A stretch of DNA of 64,000 bases from Mucilaginibacter myungsuensis (GCF_015222005.1 NZ_JADFFL010000002.1:372001-436000); one strand, 5' to 3'. Shown: positions 52,024 through 61,079, numbered from the stretch's first letter. Translations and numbers: made by a program. Notes: generated from the letters alone by a model not told the origin.

Positions 52024-53610
52024 ATGATATCATTATCTAAAAATTTAAATCGTGCCGCATATCTTTTGTTGGCAAGCTTATTTCTCACCAACACAAGCTG
52101 TAGAAAAAGTGATACCGAAGTCATCATCCCCGAGGTGGTCAAGACCATTCCCGGCCCAACGGTCCTTTTAGCGACGCCAAATAGCGGCCTTGCAGGTACG
52201 GAAGTGACCATAACCGGGACCAACTTTAGTACCGTGTTAAAAGAGAACATCGTCAAATTTAACGGCACCGAAGCTGTAATAAAGTCGGCCACAACTACTC
52301 AGCTGGTTGTAACGGCCCCAACCGGCGGAACAAGTGGCACCATAGCTGTAAAGGTAAATGGAAAGGATGCGATAAGCATTGTTAACTTTACCTATGGCGT
52401 ATATCCAACATTAACATCGCTTAGCCCGGCCACGGCCAAACCCGGCGATCGAATTACTATTACGGGCACAAATTTTAGTACTGTACTTACCGAAAATAAA
52501 GTAAGCTTTAACACAGGCGGTGCAGCAGGTGCCGAAGGTATTGTTGTCTCGGCTACGGCTACTCAATTAGTGGTAGAAGTGCCCGCCGCCGCTGTTACAG
52601 GTAATGTTAGCGTGGTGTCTAAACTATCGGCCACTAACTTATTGCAGATCACTATCACGCCGGTAAGTCAAGGTAGCAACATCAGCCTATTCGCTCCGCA
52701 AAGCAGTAACGGTATCGAACGTTTTGTGGTAGATGCGCGGTCTAACTTTTACGCGGTATATAACATTGGCACTTTCTCGGTAGCGGGGCCTGACGGTGTG
52801 GTAAAAAAGACCTTTACTAAAGCCGATTTTGCCAATCACGCCGGCAACATTGTTGGCATAGGTAAAGATCTTAACGGTAATGCCTGTGTGGCTTGGAACC
52901 GCTATGTAGGCTCTAAAAGTTTCACTACATTCTTTAGGATCAAGGCCGACTTTACGTCAGAAATGATCGGGACAGAAGTTGCACCAAGCCAAAGCAGCAT
53001 CACCATGACCCGTCCCTTCGTTGTTGATAGCAAAGGCGATGTGTTCTATACAGATACTTTCTCGGTATTTAAGGTAGAGAACAGCGGCATCGACCTTACC
53101 AAACGTTACTTGGATGGGCGCACTTATCCGGCAGCCCCATACATTTCGGATATTCAAATAGACGCCGCGGGAAATTTGTACGTACTTACTAAAGGCCAGG
53201 TATCCGCTACAGAGAATAGCCAGTCTATTGTTAAATACGATGGTAATAAGAATGCCACCACGCTATTTACTGTGCAAACTACTACCATACCCACCAGCAG
53301 CGTGGCCCCGGTTCCGTCAACCACGATAGGCGAGTTCAAATCTTTCGTACGAACACCAGAAGGGGATATTTATGTGGGTGACTACAGCGGTAACCGTATT
53401 CGCAAGATCACCGGAAACAATACGACCGAAATTATTGCTGGCAGTGGAGAATACGGACGACTGTTCGGGGGATACGAACTGACCGGACCGAAATTATCTA
53501 CCCCGGTCCCTCGTCCTTTGTTTATCGCGTATGATGCAGTAAAGAAAGTGATCTATACATCGCCATACACATATGATAAAGGCAGTTTCGTACAGGTTTT
53601 TGCTTTGTAA
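52024..53610 (+). CDS. Surface lipoprotein with two IPT/TIG domains and an NHL-like propeller
   Basis: A 528-residue lipoprotein (ATG 52024; YLLLASLFLTNTSCRKS gives the lipobox Cys). Two IPT/TIG domains follow in tandem (about 38-120 and 122-210), each with the motif pattern PNSGLAGTEVTITGTNFS or PATAKPGDRITITGTNFS. The C-terminal 300 residues resemble an NHL-type beta-propeller (GNLYVLTKGQVS, EGDIYVGDYSGNRIRKIT). Such lipoproteins are attached to the outer-membrane surface and bind sugars or other ligands in polysaccharide-utilisation systems. Here no SusC/SusD pair is adjacent, so the partner is unknown. Confidence 0.88.
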   Translation: MISLSKNLNRAAYLLLASLFLTNTSCRKSDTEVIIPEVVKTIPGPTVLLATPNSGLAGTEVTITGTNFSTVLKENIVKFNGTEAVIKSATTTQLVVTAPTGGTSGTIAVKVNGKDAISIVNFTYGVYPTLTSLSPATAKPGDRITITGTNFSTVLTENKVSFNTGGAAGAEGIVVSATATQLVVEVPAAAVTGNVSVVSKLSATNLLQITITPVSQGSNISLFAPQSSNGIERFVVDARSNFYAVYNIGTFSVAGPDGVVKKTFTKADFANHAGNIVGIGKDLNGNACVAWNRYVGSKSFTTFFRIKADFTSEMIGTEVAPSQSSITMTRPFVVDSKGDVFYTDTFSVFKVENSGIDLTKRYLDGRTYPAAPYISDIQIDAAGNLYVLTKGQVSATENSQSIVKYDGNKNATTLFTVQTTTIPTSSVAPVPSTTIGEFKSFVRTPEGDIYVGDYSGNRIRKITGNNTTEIIAGSGEYGRLFGGYELTGPKLSTPVPRPLFIAYDAVKKVIYTSPYTYDKGSFVQVFAL

Positions 53611-53620
53611 CTGATATGCT

Positions 53621-53661
53621 TGTCGCGGCCGTATTTTTAAATGCGGCCGCGACATTTTTTT
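53621..53661. terminator. Strong GC-rich hairpin terminator
   Basis: TGTCGCGGCCG (53621-53631) and CGGCCGCGACA (53644-53654) are a perfect 11-bp stem around a 12-base loop, followed by seven T. It ends the lipoprotein transcript. Confidence 0.88.
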
Positions 53662-53681
53662 ATAAGTCTTTGGGATATACT

Positions 53682-54146
53682 TTAGGCCACCTGCCCTGCT
53701 TGCAATAATGCGCGCGTGAGCGATCTTAATGTGGATGCTTCATAAAGTTGAACGTCAGGCAGAGCAACTTCATCAGGATCTGTAACCACTCCGGCTTGCT
53801 CGGCGCTTTCGGCCATTAGGGCATTGGCTATTGATAGGTAATCGAGCAGGTAATTGTATTGGGTCCCGTCGTCTTTGTATGGCAGCTTAGAGAACATGTC
53901 TTCCATAAAAGCGATCAGCGGGCCGTGATCTTTGAACGAAGCTACCACGCCATGTGCTTTGTATAACAGATCAAGGTTTTGCAAATGCGTCTCTAATGAC
54001 CGGATCGTTGCTGATATCTCTTCCTGCAGTTGTTCAAAATCCAGCGCGTCCTTTAGTTCGTCCAGGCGCTCTGCCAGATGTGCTGCAATGCAATATATGC
54101 GGTCGAGTAGCCGGATGTAAATTTCCTTCTGTGCCGATATTCTCAT
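53682..54146 (-). CDS. DUF892/YciF-like helical protein (divergent copy)
   Basis: A 154-residue, mainly helical protein. ATG 54146 is chosen over an upstream TTG. The opening IRLLDRIYCIAAHLAERLDE, the phrase SLETHLQNLDLLYKAHG and the overall layout match the ferritin-like DUF892 family (YciE/YciF of E. coli) loosely, and it resembles the gene at 56062 in the same way. The carboxylate positions expected for a di-iron site are only partly present. This family is tied to osmotic and general stress. It is divergent from the PAS gene at 54384. Confidence 0.62.
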   Translation of the reverse strand: MRISAQKEIYIRLLDRIYCIAAHLAERLDELKDALDFEQLQEEISATIRSLETHLQNLDLLYKAHGVVASFKDHGPLIAFMEDMFSKLPYKDDGTQYNYLLDYLSIANALMAESAEQAGVVTDPDEVALPDVQLYEASTLRSLTRALLQAGQVA

Positions 54147-54383
54147 AATTTGTATCAACCAAAGCGGCGATCATTTTAACGTATGAATATGTCCATTAAA
54201 ATTAACGAAAAAACATTGTACTATGAAGCTATTTTTTTCGAAAACATTAACCGACCGGTTGTTAAACTGCTATATAACTTATTTGTTTGCATTACGTTGC
54301 GTTTTTAAAACATATTGCGCTAATTGTGTATTATATCCCTGACGGCCCCCTCGTTAGCAACTTTACCTTTAACTCACGTAAAA

Positions 54384-56000
54384 ATGTTTCCGATAGATCC
54401 GCGTCACCTCGAAACGCTTAAGTCACTGACATTGTTGGTGGCTGGGTTAGCCATGGCGACAGCACGAAATTGCTCAGCGATATCCCGCGCAATATCCGAA
54501 AAGACCGGAATGGCGATCAGTGAAGCTACCGTTAAAAAAGTTTTTGGTTTTGCGATGAGCCGTTTTAGTCCATCGGGTTATACCTTAGATGCTTTGGCTA
54601 TATATTGCGGATATAAAAGTTGGGTTGCCTTTACGAGAGACCAAAATACACATGATCTTGCAAATCCGTCTGCAGCAGATACCAGGCTGTTTGAAGACCC
54701 TTTATTGATGGCGCTTTTAGACACCGCTATACCAATGGTTTTACTAAATGCAGATACCGTAGAATTAACGATAATTACTTACAACAACGCTTATACCATT
54801 GCGACACATTTGCAGGATAGACCAGTAAAAGGCATTGCATTTTGGGAAGCTTTTGATCCGGCACAAGCCGGCGGATCCGGCCCGACACTTTTGTTAGAGG
54901 CTTTTCACGAGGCTATAGTTACGCAAAAGCAGGTGCAGATGCCTCCCCTGCAATATAATATACTCTCGGGGAAATTGAAAATAAGAGAATTGAGTTGGTG
55001 GGATGTTAAGATCGTTCCGGTTATCTATGCAGAAGGTGTGAAGTACCTGCTTTTGCAGGTGCGCAATGTCACAGACCAGATCGTTCATAAAGACGCCATC
55101 GAGCAGGCCATTATGCGCGAACTGACCCTGGCCGAAGACCTCGCTACCAGCAACGTAAAATTGGCCGCGGCAAATGATCAGTTAGCCGAGTTGAACAACA
55201 CTCTTGAACAACGGGTTTTTGAGCGTACCCAAAAGCTATTTGAAAGCGAAGCCAAACAGCGCAAACTGATCGATAACACCCCCATCGCTATTGCGGTATT
55301 GAAAGGCCCTGAGCATGTGGTGGAGACCGCCAACCAAAAGATCATCAACTATTGGGGAAAGACCGCCCGGGTAATAGGACTGCCGTTAGCGGAGGCTTTG
55401 CCCGAGCTTGAAGGTCAGCCCTTTATAAAAATCCTTGATGAGGTTAGAGAAACGGGCATACCCTACGTTAACGCGGAGTTAGAAGCATTTTTAAACTTTG
55501 AAGGACAACTGGTACCCAGGTATTATGACATGATCTACCAACCCATCCAGCATGTGGCTGGGGTAACCGATAGTATTTTTATTGTGGCGGTAGATATTAC
55601 CGACCATGTGACCGCCCGAAAACAATTAGAAGGATCCAAGACCATGCTTCAGCTTGCGGTTAATGCCGCAAACATCGGTATCTGGTCTGTGGTGGAGCAT
55701 AGTGGGGAATTTAGCTATAACGATAGCTTTGCTACGATCATGGGCTGGGAACGGGATGAGCTGATGACCTGTGAACAAGCGATACAACAAGTGGCCGAGC
55801 CCTGCCGTACACACATCGCGGCTATTCTTACCGGCAAGACCGGGTTTAGGGAAGAATATGACCTTACCTGCAATGCGCAACGTTTTAACGACGGAGAGGT
55901 TGTAAAGCTGCGTATAATGAGCAAAGTGAATCTTAGCGGCCCTGAAGCTTACCGAATATTTTCGGGGGTATTGCACCAATTAATGCCACCCTTTGAGTGA
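54384..56000 (+). CDS. Orphan PAS protein with an N-terminal HTH-like domain and no kinase
   Basis: A protein of about 538 residues (ATG 54384). Residues about 5-85 are a helical, DNA-binding-like domain that I have seen at the head of Bacteroidota sensory proteins, with CSAISRAISEKTGMAISEAT and SGYTLDALAIYCGYKSWVAF. Three PAS-like modules follow (about 110-245, 290-415 and 415-535), separated by a coiled coil (about 245-290, TLAEDLATSNVKLAAANDQL). Motifs such as MGWERDELM mark the last PAS. There is no HisKA, HATPase, GGDEF or PP2C domain, so signal output must go through DNA binding or a partner. Flanked by two DUF892-type genes. Confidence 0.72.
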   Translation: MFPIDPRHLETLKSLTLLVAGLAMATARNCSAISRAISEKTGMAISEATVKKVFGFAMSRFSPSGYTLDALAIYCGYKSWVAFTRDQNTHDLANPSAADTRLFEDPLLMALLDTAIPMVLLNADTVELTIITYNNAYTIATHLQDRPVKGIAFWEAFDPAQAGGSGPTLLLEAFHEAIVTQKQVQMPPLQYNILSGKLKIRELSWWDVKIVPVIYAEGVKYLLLQVRNVTDQIVHKDAIEQAIMRELTLAEDLATSNVKLAAANDQLAELNNTLEQRVFERTQKLFESEAKQRKLIDNTPIAIAVLKGPEHVVETANQKIINYWGKTARVIGLPLAEALPELEGQPFIKILDEVRETGIPYVNAELEAFLNFEGQLVPRYYDMIYQPIQHVAGVTDSIFIVAVDITDHVTARKQLEGSKTMLQLAVNAANIGIWSVVEHSGEFSYNDSFATIMGWERDELMTCEQAIQQVAEPCRTHIAAILTGKTGFREEYDLTCNAQRFNDGEVVKLRIMSKVNLSGPEAYRIFSGVLHQLMPPFE

Positions 56001-56061
56001 TTTTTGATAAAACTAATTCCGTGCGGCAAATGATCCGACAAATGGAGAGCGCAAACTTCAG

Positions 56062-56574
56062 TTAACCCAAATATTTTGCCGTTAGCAAAATAAACAGAGC
56101 CATGTCGGCCCTTGCTTCATCAGAATTTTCTCTTAAAAGCTGAATGATCTGTTTGTTCTTGTATCGTTTGGCAGCGATAAGTAGCACATTGAACGATGCC
56201 ATCTCTATACTCTCGATGTTTTGCAAATAGAACAGGATAGAAAGGTCCCTCATTCCGTAATCCTCACTTTGGGAGTGGATAGCACTAAAAGCAGTTTCTA
56301 CCATTTGATAATTTTCGATGCATTTATCGGTAGCGTGCTTAGTTCCTAACACCTCAAATATCTCGTCCATTCGTATTATTTGCCTTTGAACGTCCTCCAT
56401 GGTCTCGATAATGGCATGGCGGAGGTCGGCGAAATGCGCATGTTCGGCTATCTCGGGCAGCCGTTCAACAAGGTGCGATTTTACGCAGTAAACCACGTTG
56501 AGATGCTCAATAAGAAATGTTCGCAATTTTTCATAGGAAAAATTGGCTCTGGGTAATTGCCTGATCATTGTCAT
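56062..56574 (-). CDS. DUF892/YciF-like ferritin-fold protein
   Basis: A 170-residue helical protein of the DUF892 type: LRTFLIEHLNVVYCVKSHLV, LPEIAEHAHFADLRHAIIET, DEIFEVLG and the later SIEMASFNVLLIAAKRY correspond to the four helices. The exact metal ligands are partly altered, so iron binding is uncertain. It lies between the PAS gene and the PA2169-type gene and is convergent with the former. The nearest paralogue is at 53682. Confidence 0.74.
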   Translation of the reverse strand: MTMIRQLPRANFSYEKLRTFLIEHLNVVYCVKSHLVERLPEIAEHAHFADLRHAIIETMEDVQRQIIRMDEIFEVLGTKHATDKCIENYQMVETAFSAIHSQSEDYGMRDLSILFYLQNIESIEMASFNVLLIAAKRYKNKQIIQLLRENSDEARADMALFILLTAKYLG

Positions 56575-56869
56575 TTAATACGGTTCAATAAAGGAGTGGG
56601 GTAGTTGGCTGAGCCGAAGATCAGGAGCAATGTAACAGCGTTATTGTGCTGCTTACTTGGAAGGGGCAAGGTACACTTTAATGTTATCATCTCGCCGCTT
56701 TATTATCAGCTATTTTCGCAATGTGAAATAAAATTCACTTTAATTAATTTGCTCTACATTTTTGAAGCGTAGTAAATAAAAAAAAGTCTTTTTCGAGTTG
56801 GAGGTCCACTTTTGAAAGCTTAGTTTTTGATCATGGCTGACTTATTGCTAATGCTTTAATAAATCTCAC
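56575..56869. other. 295-base gap with an AT-rich region and a small inverted repeat
   Basis: No gene seen. GTGAA (56723-56727) and TTCAC (56734-56738) form a six-base-spaced inverted repeat of the Crp type. The rest is AT-rich and would carry the promoters of the divergent genes at 56574 and 56870; I find no exact TAnnTTTG match. Confidence 0.5.
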
Positions 56870-57343
56870 ATGGAAAGCATCAGATCATCATCATTGAAAA
56901 CTAAAGAAGAGGTTATCAGCGACCTGCAAGAATTGCTGGTACTGGTTAACGACGGTAAAGAGGGTTACTTATCTGCATCGGAGGCAACAGAAACCCAGGA
57001 GTTAAAAGCCTTCCTGTCCCAAATTTCGGGAGAGCGTATTGTTTATGCTTCAGAATTGAAGGAACACATTGCCCTACACGGCGGCGATCCGGAAAATAAT
57101 AATGACGGTGTACTTGGGGGGCTGCATCGTGCCTGGTTGAATGTTAAGCAAGTGTTTTCCGGTAACGATGATAAAGCAATTCTTAATGCTGTTACTACCG
57201 GTGAACGCGCCGCTATAGAAAAGTATGATGAGTTGATCGCGGATCACGCTGACCATGCTGATCACATGAAACTTCTAACTGAACAGCGTGATGGTGTGGT
57301 TAATGCCTTACGTCATGTAGAGCAAAAGATCGTTCAAGCTTAA
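56870..57343 (+). CDS. PA2169/DUF2383-family four-helix-bundle protein
   Basis: A 157-residue cytoplasmic protein. The helices include KTKEEVISDLQELLVLVNDG, an acidic one with SASEATETQELKAFLSQI, VLGGLHRAWLNVKQVFSG and the terminal AAIEKYDELIADHADHADHM. This is the PA2169/DUF2383 ferritin-like pattern, found in stress islands next to DUF892 genes. The His/Asp-rich tail is unusual. A stress or metal-storage role is plausible but untested. A hairpin terminator follows. Confidence 0.82.
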   Translation: MESIRSSSLKTKEEVISDLQELLVLVNDGKEGYLSASEATETQELKAFLSQISGERIVYASELKEHIALHGGDPENNNDGVLGGLHRAWLNVKQVFSGNDDKAILNAVTTGERAAIEKYDELIADHADHADHMKLLTEQRDGVVNALRHVEQKIVQA

Positions 57344-57390
57344 ATTTAATAAAGGGGCGTTACGCTCCCTTTAACATCCAAATATTCCAA

Positions 57391-57426
57391 AGAGCTGTTG
57401 GGGTCAAGTCCAACGGCTCTTTCTTG
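57391..57426 (+). terminator. Terminator of the PA2169-type gene
   Basis: AGAGCTGTTGG (57391-57401) pairs with CCAACGGCTCT (57410-57420) with one G-T pair, then TTC TTG T. It lies 48 bases after the stop; a weaker GC-rich hairpin (57351-57372) lies before it. Confidence 0.7.
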
Positions 57427-57486
57427 TTATGAGTCATCGCAGTCCTTGAAACTCTCCCCACATTTCAAAACCATCATCCAATTACT

Positions 57487-57494
57487 TACCTTTG
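57487..57494 (+). promoter_or_regulatory. -7 promoter element (TACCTTTG) of the B12 operon
   Basis: An exact TAnnTTTG match, 7 bases before a small hairpin and 29 bases before the first base of the riboswitch P1 stem. It sets transcription to begin near 57500. No TTG is seen exactly 20 bases upstream. Confidence 0.65.
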
Positions 57495-57500
57495 CCGCAC

Positions 57501-57516
57501 GTCCTTGAAAAAGGAC
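57501..57516 (+). promoter_or_regulatory. 5'-end hairpin with GAAA tetraloop
   Basis: GTCCTT-GAAA-AAGGAC is a perfect six-bp stem closed by a GNRA loop. It lies at the predicted transcription start, where such hairpins commonly stabilise mRNA. Confidence 0.6.
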
Positions 57517-57522
57517 CGAGCG

Positions 57523-57696
57523 ATAACGGTTTTACTTAGCTGTAAATTAATAGGGAATCGTGTGTAAACCACGAGCTGTCGCGCAACTGTACACCCCGCC
57601 TGCATTAAGGCAACAGATCATCAACAACGTCACTGTCCGTTAACCAACGGGTGGGAAGGCGATGGTCTGAGGGATAGCCAGGAGACCTGCCGTTAT
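57523..57696 (+). promoter_or_regulatory. Cobalamin (vitamin B12) riboswitch
   Basis: The B12 box AGCCAGGAGACCTGCC (57676-57691) is intact. The closing stem P1 pairs ATAACGG (57523-57529) with CCGTTAT (57690-57696). In between are the expected conserved pieces: AATAGGGAATC, GTGTAAA...ACGAGCTGTCGCGCAACTGTA in part, and GGGAAGGC (57653-57660). It lies about 170 bases ahead of a BtuB-like receptor gene, as expected for a switch that shuts off uptake when cobalamin is plentiful. I see no T-run terminator downstream, which argues for translational control. Confidence 0.93.
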
Positions 57697-57869
57697 GGTA
57701 TTGACTATGCTTTCGCGTAATAGAGCAGTACGTCAGGTCGTCTTATAGCAGTGGGCACGCATGCCTGTTGGCTTTGGCTATGGTCGTTTTGGCCCCGGCC
57801 GGGTATATAATTCAGTCTGTCTTACCTCTCCGGTACGCTTAAGCCTTAACAACAGGCTGGCTAAAAGAC
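57697..57869 (+). promoter_or_regulatory. Leader between riboswitch and btuB-like gene, possible expression platform
   Basis: No ORF of note and no terminator. GCCTGTTG (57763-57770) is complementary to CAACAGGC (57850-57857), which ends 12 bases before the ATG at 57870. Pairing of these two could hide the ribosome-binding region. This is inference only. Confidence 0.4.
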
Positions 57870-59912
57870 ATGACAACGGAGCGGACCACATCATCCCCCA
57901 TTTCTACTTCATCACTACGCAAGTACACTTGTGTGGCTTTAGCCATTGCCCTGCGCTTGCTTTTTGCAGATGCCACCTACGCGCAAGATAAAAAGTCCAG
58001 AGATACCGCAAAGACCAACCACCTAAACGAAGTACAGATACGCCAACTGAAAGTAAAACGCGAGCAGACCTCGCCCACGCCTTTGCAGCTGCTATCCGGC
58101 GAGCGCCTGCAAAGAATGAACAGCCTTTCGGTAGCCGATGCCGTTCGGTTCTTTTCGGGCGTGCAATTGAAAGACTACGGCGGCGTAGGCGGCTTAAAGA
58201 CCATTAACGTGCGCAGCATGGGAACTAACCATACGGCTGTGTTTTATGACGGCGCGCAAATAGGGAACGCGCAGAACGGGCAAGTAGATCTGGGTAAATT
58301 CTCGCTGGATAACATTGAGGAGATCGAGCTATACAACGGACAAAAAAGCACCATCCTGCAACCGGCCAAAAGCTTCGCGGCAGGGAGTTCGTTGTACCTT
58401 AAGTCTAAAACGCCGGTGTTCGAGGATGGGCAGGCCGACCATTTCAGGGCGGCGGTGCGGGGTGGCTCCTTCAACCTCATTAACCCATCCGGGTTGTGGC
58501 AGCATAAGATCAGCGATAATATTTACAGCAACCTGAGCGCCGAATACAAAGACTCCGACGGCAGGTATAAGTTCCGTTATGATGACAGCACTTTCGTGCG
58601 CGAGAACGGAGATATCGAAGCCATGCGCTTAGAGGGCGGCCTGTTCGGCAAGCTGAAGGACAGCAGCGCCTGGAATGCCAAGGTTTACTACTATCGCGAC
58701 AACCAGGGCTTACCGGGGGCTATTGTGGCTAACCGCTACGCTTTTCCACAACGGCTATGGGATAGGCGGATGTTCGTCCAGTCCAACTACACCAAAGAAG
58801 TTGGGCGGTACAACCTGATCGCCACCGCCAAATACAGCAACGACTATTCACGCTATCTGGATCCTGAATTGGTGCGCGTGGATGGCCTGACCAACAACAT
58901 TTACAAACAGCACGAACTATACTTCAGCATAGCCACCCGTTACCATATCACCCGGGTTTGGGATGTTGCCCTATCTGCCGACTATCTGAGGAACACGCTT
59001 GATGCCAACCTGTACCGTTTCCCTTATCCAACCCGGAATACTTCACTCGTCGCATTAGCTACCAGTTTAAAGCTCCGCCGCTTTGATATCCAGGCTAACC
59101 TGTTAGCTACGCTGGTGAACGACCGTGTAAAGGAATATTCATCGGCCGGGGATAAACGGGAGTACACGCCAACCTTCATGGCATCGTGGCAGCCGCTACA
59201 AACCAGCGACCTGCATATCCGGGGGTTCTACAAGCGCATTTTCCGGATGCCGACCTTTAACGATCTGTATTACACACTCATCGGCAATACATTCCTCAGA
59301 CCCGAATACACCAACCAATACGATCTGGGTTTTACTTATATCAAGCTCATCAATGGCAACTGGTTGGATCAGATCAGTTTACAGGCCGATGCTTATAACA
59401 ATACCGTTAAGGACAAGATCGTAGCCGTGCCCAATGCAAGCCTGTTCCGCTGGAGCATGCAAAATTTGGGTCGGGTGGAGATACGTGGCATGGACGTTAA
59501 CCTGCAAATGGGCTGGCACATCGGTAGCGTATCGCTCAATACCGGGGCTACCTACACTTACCAAAAAGCCATCAACGTCACCAGCGTCGACCTGAATTAT
59601 GGCGACCAGATCCCGTATATCCCTCTACATAGCGGCACGCTGATCCTGGGTGCCGACCGTGGCAATTGGGGTATGAACTACAGCTACATCTACACCGGCG
59701 AGCGCTACGATCAAAGTGCCAATATCCCCGCCAATTATAAACAGCCCTGGTACACCAGCGATCTGGCCCTGCATTATAACCATAAACAGCACGGGGGTAA
59801 TTACCGCGTAAGTGCCGAGGTGAATAACCTGTTCGATCAGCAGTACGAGGTCGTCACCAGTTTTCCCATGCCGGGACGCTCCTATCGTTTAACATTATCC
59901 TACACTTATTAA
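57870..59912 (+). CDS. btuB: TonB-dependent cobalamin receptor, BtuB-like
   Basis: A 680-residue outer-membrane receptor with a signal peptide (CVALAIALRLLFADATYAQD at about residues 20-39). The plug domain has the segments LNEVQIRQL, SVADAVRFFSGVQLKDYGGV and TINVRSMGTNHTAVFYDG, and the NIEEIELYNG loop. The C-terminal barrel ends in the required aromatic residue (TLSYTY). Length and arrangement fit BtuB-type receptors rather than the longer SusC type: no carboxypeptidase-like extension is present. It directly follows the cobalamin riboswitch and leads an operon of three surface lipoproteins; the next gene starts 4 bases later. Substrate assignment rests on the switch and on the propeller partners. 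Confidence 0.88.
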   Translation: MTTERTTSSPISTSSLRKYTCVALAIALRLLFADATYAQDKKSRDTAKTNHLNEVQIRQLKVKREQTSPTPLQLLSGERLQRMNSLSVADAVRFFSGVQLKDYGGVGGLKTINVRSMGTNHTAVFYDGAQIGNAQNGQVDLGKFSLDNIEEIELYNGQKSTILQPAKSFAAGSSLYLKSKTPVFEDGQADHFRAAVRGGSFNLINPSGLWQHKISDNIYSNLSAEYKDSDGRYKFRYDDSTFVRENGDIEAMRLEGGLFGKLKDSSAWNAKVYYYRDNQGLPGAIVANRYAFPQRLWDRRMFVQSNYTKEVGRYNLIATAKYSNDYSRYLDPELVRVDGLTNNIYKQHELYFSIATRYHITRVWDVALSADYLRNTLDANLYRFPYPTRNTSLVALATSLKLRRFDIQANLLATLVNDRVKEYSSAGDKREYTPTFMASWQPLQTSDLHIRGFYKRIFRMPTFNDLYYTLIGNTFLRPEYTNQYDLGFTYIKLINGNWLDQISLQADAYNNTVKDKIVAVPNASLFRWSMQNLGRVEIRGMDVNLQMGWHIGSVSLNTGATYTYQKAINVTSVDLNYGDQIPYIPLHSGTLILGADRGNWGMNYSYIYTGERYDQSANIPANYKQPWYTSDLALHYNHKQHGGNYRVSAEVNNLFDQQYEVVTSFPMPGRSYRLTLSYTY

Positions 59913-59916
59913 AGCT

Positions 59917-61044
59917 ATGACGACAAGACTTTACCTGATACTTTTCCTTGGCCTGTTGCTGTCATCATCCTGCCGTAAGGAAACCAAACCAATACCATCT
60001 GAGACCTTTCAGCTCACACCTGACCCCAACAGCGTGGTCAAAGGTTTTTACTTGGTGAACGAGGGCAACATGAACATGAACAAGGCATCGCTGGACTATC
60101 TCGACTTCCGCAAGGGCACTTATCGCAAAAACATCTACGGCGAGATCAATCCCGATGTGGTGCGCGGCCTGGGCGATGTGGGTAACGACATTGCCGTGTA
60201 CGGATCTAAGCTGTACGTGGTAGTGAATGTGTCTAACAAAGTGGAGGTGCTGGATGTAAAGACCTGCAAGCGCATAGCCCAGATCAATATTATCAATTGC
60301 CGTTACATCACGTTCAACAATAGTAAGGCTTATGTGAGCGCCTACTTAGGCCAGGTCGGCGACCCGGGCGCGCCCAACGGTATCGTTGCACGGATAGACA
60401 CTGCTACGCTGAAAGAGGAAACCCGTGTAGATGTTGGGCGCCAGCCCGAGGAAATGGCTATTGTGAATAACAAATTGTATGTGGCCAATTCGGGCGGCTA
60501 TAGTCCGCCCAATTACGAGCGGACGGTATCGGTGATCGATCTGGCGAGTTTTAAGGTGACCGGCAATATTGACGTGGCCATTAATCTGCACCGCTTAAAG
60601 GCCGATAAATATGGCGACCTGTATGTCACCTCGCGCGGGGATTACTATGATATCCCGTCCAAACTATTCGTTATAGACACCAAGACCGAAAAGGTAAAAA
60701 AGACCTTCAACATCGGCGTGAGTAACCTGACCATCGACGACGATATCGCCTACTACTACAGCACCGAGTTCAGCTATCATAGCGGCGGCAACACCATAAC
60801 CTACGGCACGCTGAACGTGAAGGCCGAGGTGTTGCTGAACAAACCCTTTATTACCGACGGCACTGATAAAAAGATCATGATACCCTACGGCATAGCCGTT
60901 AACCCCTACACCAAAGATGTTTTTGTGACCGACGCCAAGGATTACGTGTCGCCCGGTACGCTGCATTGCTTCGATCCATCGGGCAAGCGCAAATACTCGG
61001 TCACCACGGGCGATATCCCGGCGCACTTTGCCTTTGTTTATTAA
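59917..61044 (+). CDS. Surface lipoprotein with YncE-like propeller (DUF5074), BtuG-like
   Basis: A 375-residue lipoprotein (signal LYLILFLGLLLSSSC). The remaining residues are a repeated beta-propeller of DUF5074/YncE type, with repeats such as GSKLYVVVNVSNKVEVLDV, NNKLYVANSGGYSPP and KDVFVTDAKDYVSPGTLHCF. In Bacteroides thetaiotaomicron BtuG2, a lipoprotein of the same propeller family binds B12 with femtomolar affinity and passes it to BtuB. That and the riboswitch make the same job likely here, but I cannot confirm the binding face. It starts 4 bases after the receptor gene. Confidence 0.8.
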   Translation: MTTRLYLILFLGLLLSSSCRKETKPIPSETFQLTPDPNSVVKGFYLVNEGNMNMNKASLDYLDFRKGTYRKNIYGEINPDVVRGLGDVGNDIAVYGSKLYVVVNVSNKVEVLDVKTCKRIAQINIINCRYITFNNSKAYVSAYLGQVGDPGAPNGIVARIDTATLKEETRVDVGRQPEEMAIVNNKLYVANSGGYSPPNYERTVSVIDLASFKVTGNIDVAINLHRLKADKYGDLYVTSRGDYYDIPSKLFVIDTKTEKVKKTFNIGVSNLTIDDDIAYYYSTEFSYHSGGNTITYGTLNVKAEVLLNKPFITDGTDKKIMIPYGIAVNPYTKDVFVTDAKDYVSPGTLHCFDPSGKRKYSVTTGDIPAHFAFVY

Positions 61045-61079
61045 CTCTGCATCATTTTAAAACGCATATAACTAACACT

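Noticed and set aside
57761-57991. A small gene inside the riboswitch leader
   Set aside because: It overlaps the start of the receptor in another frame, has no family look, and occupies the expected untranslated leader.
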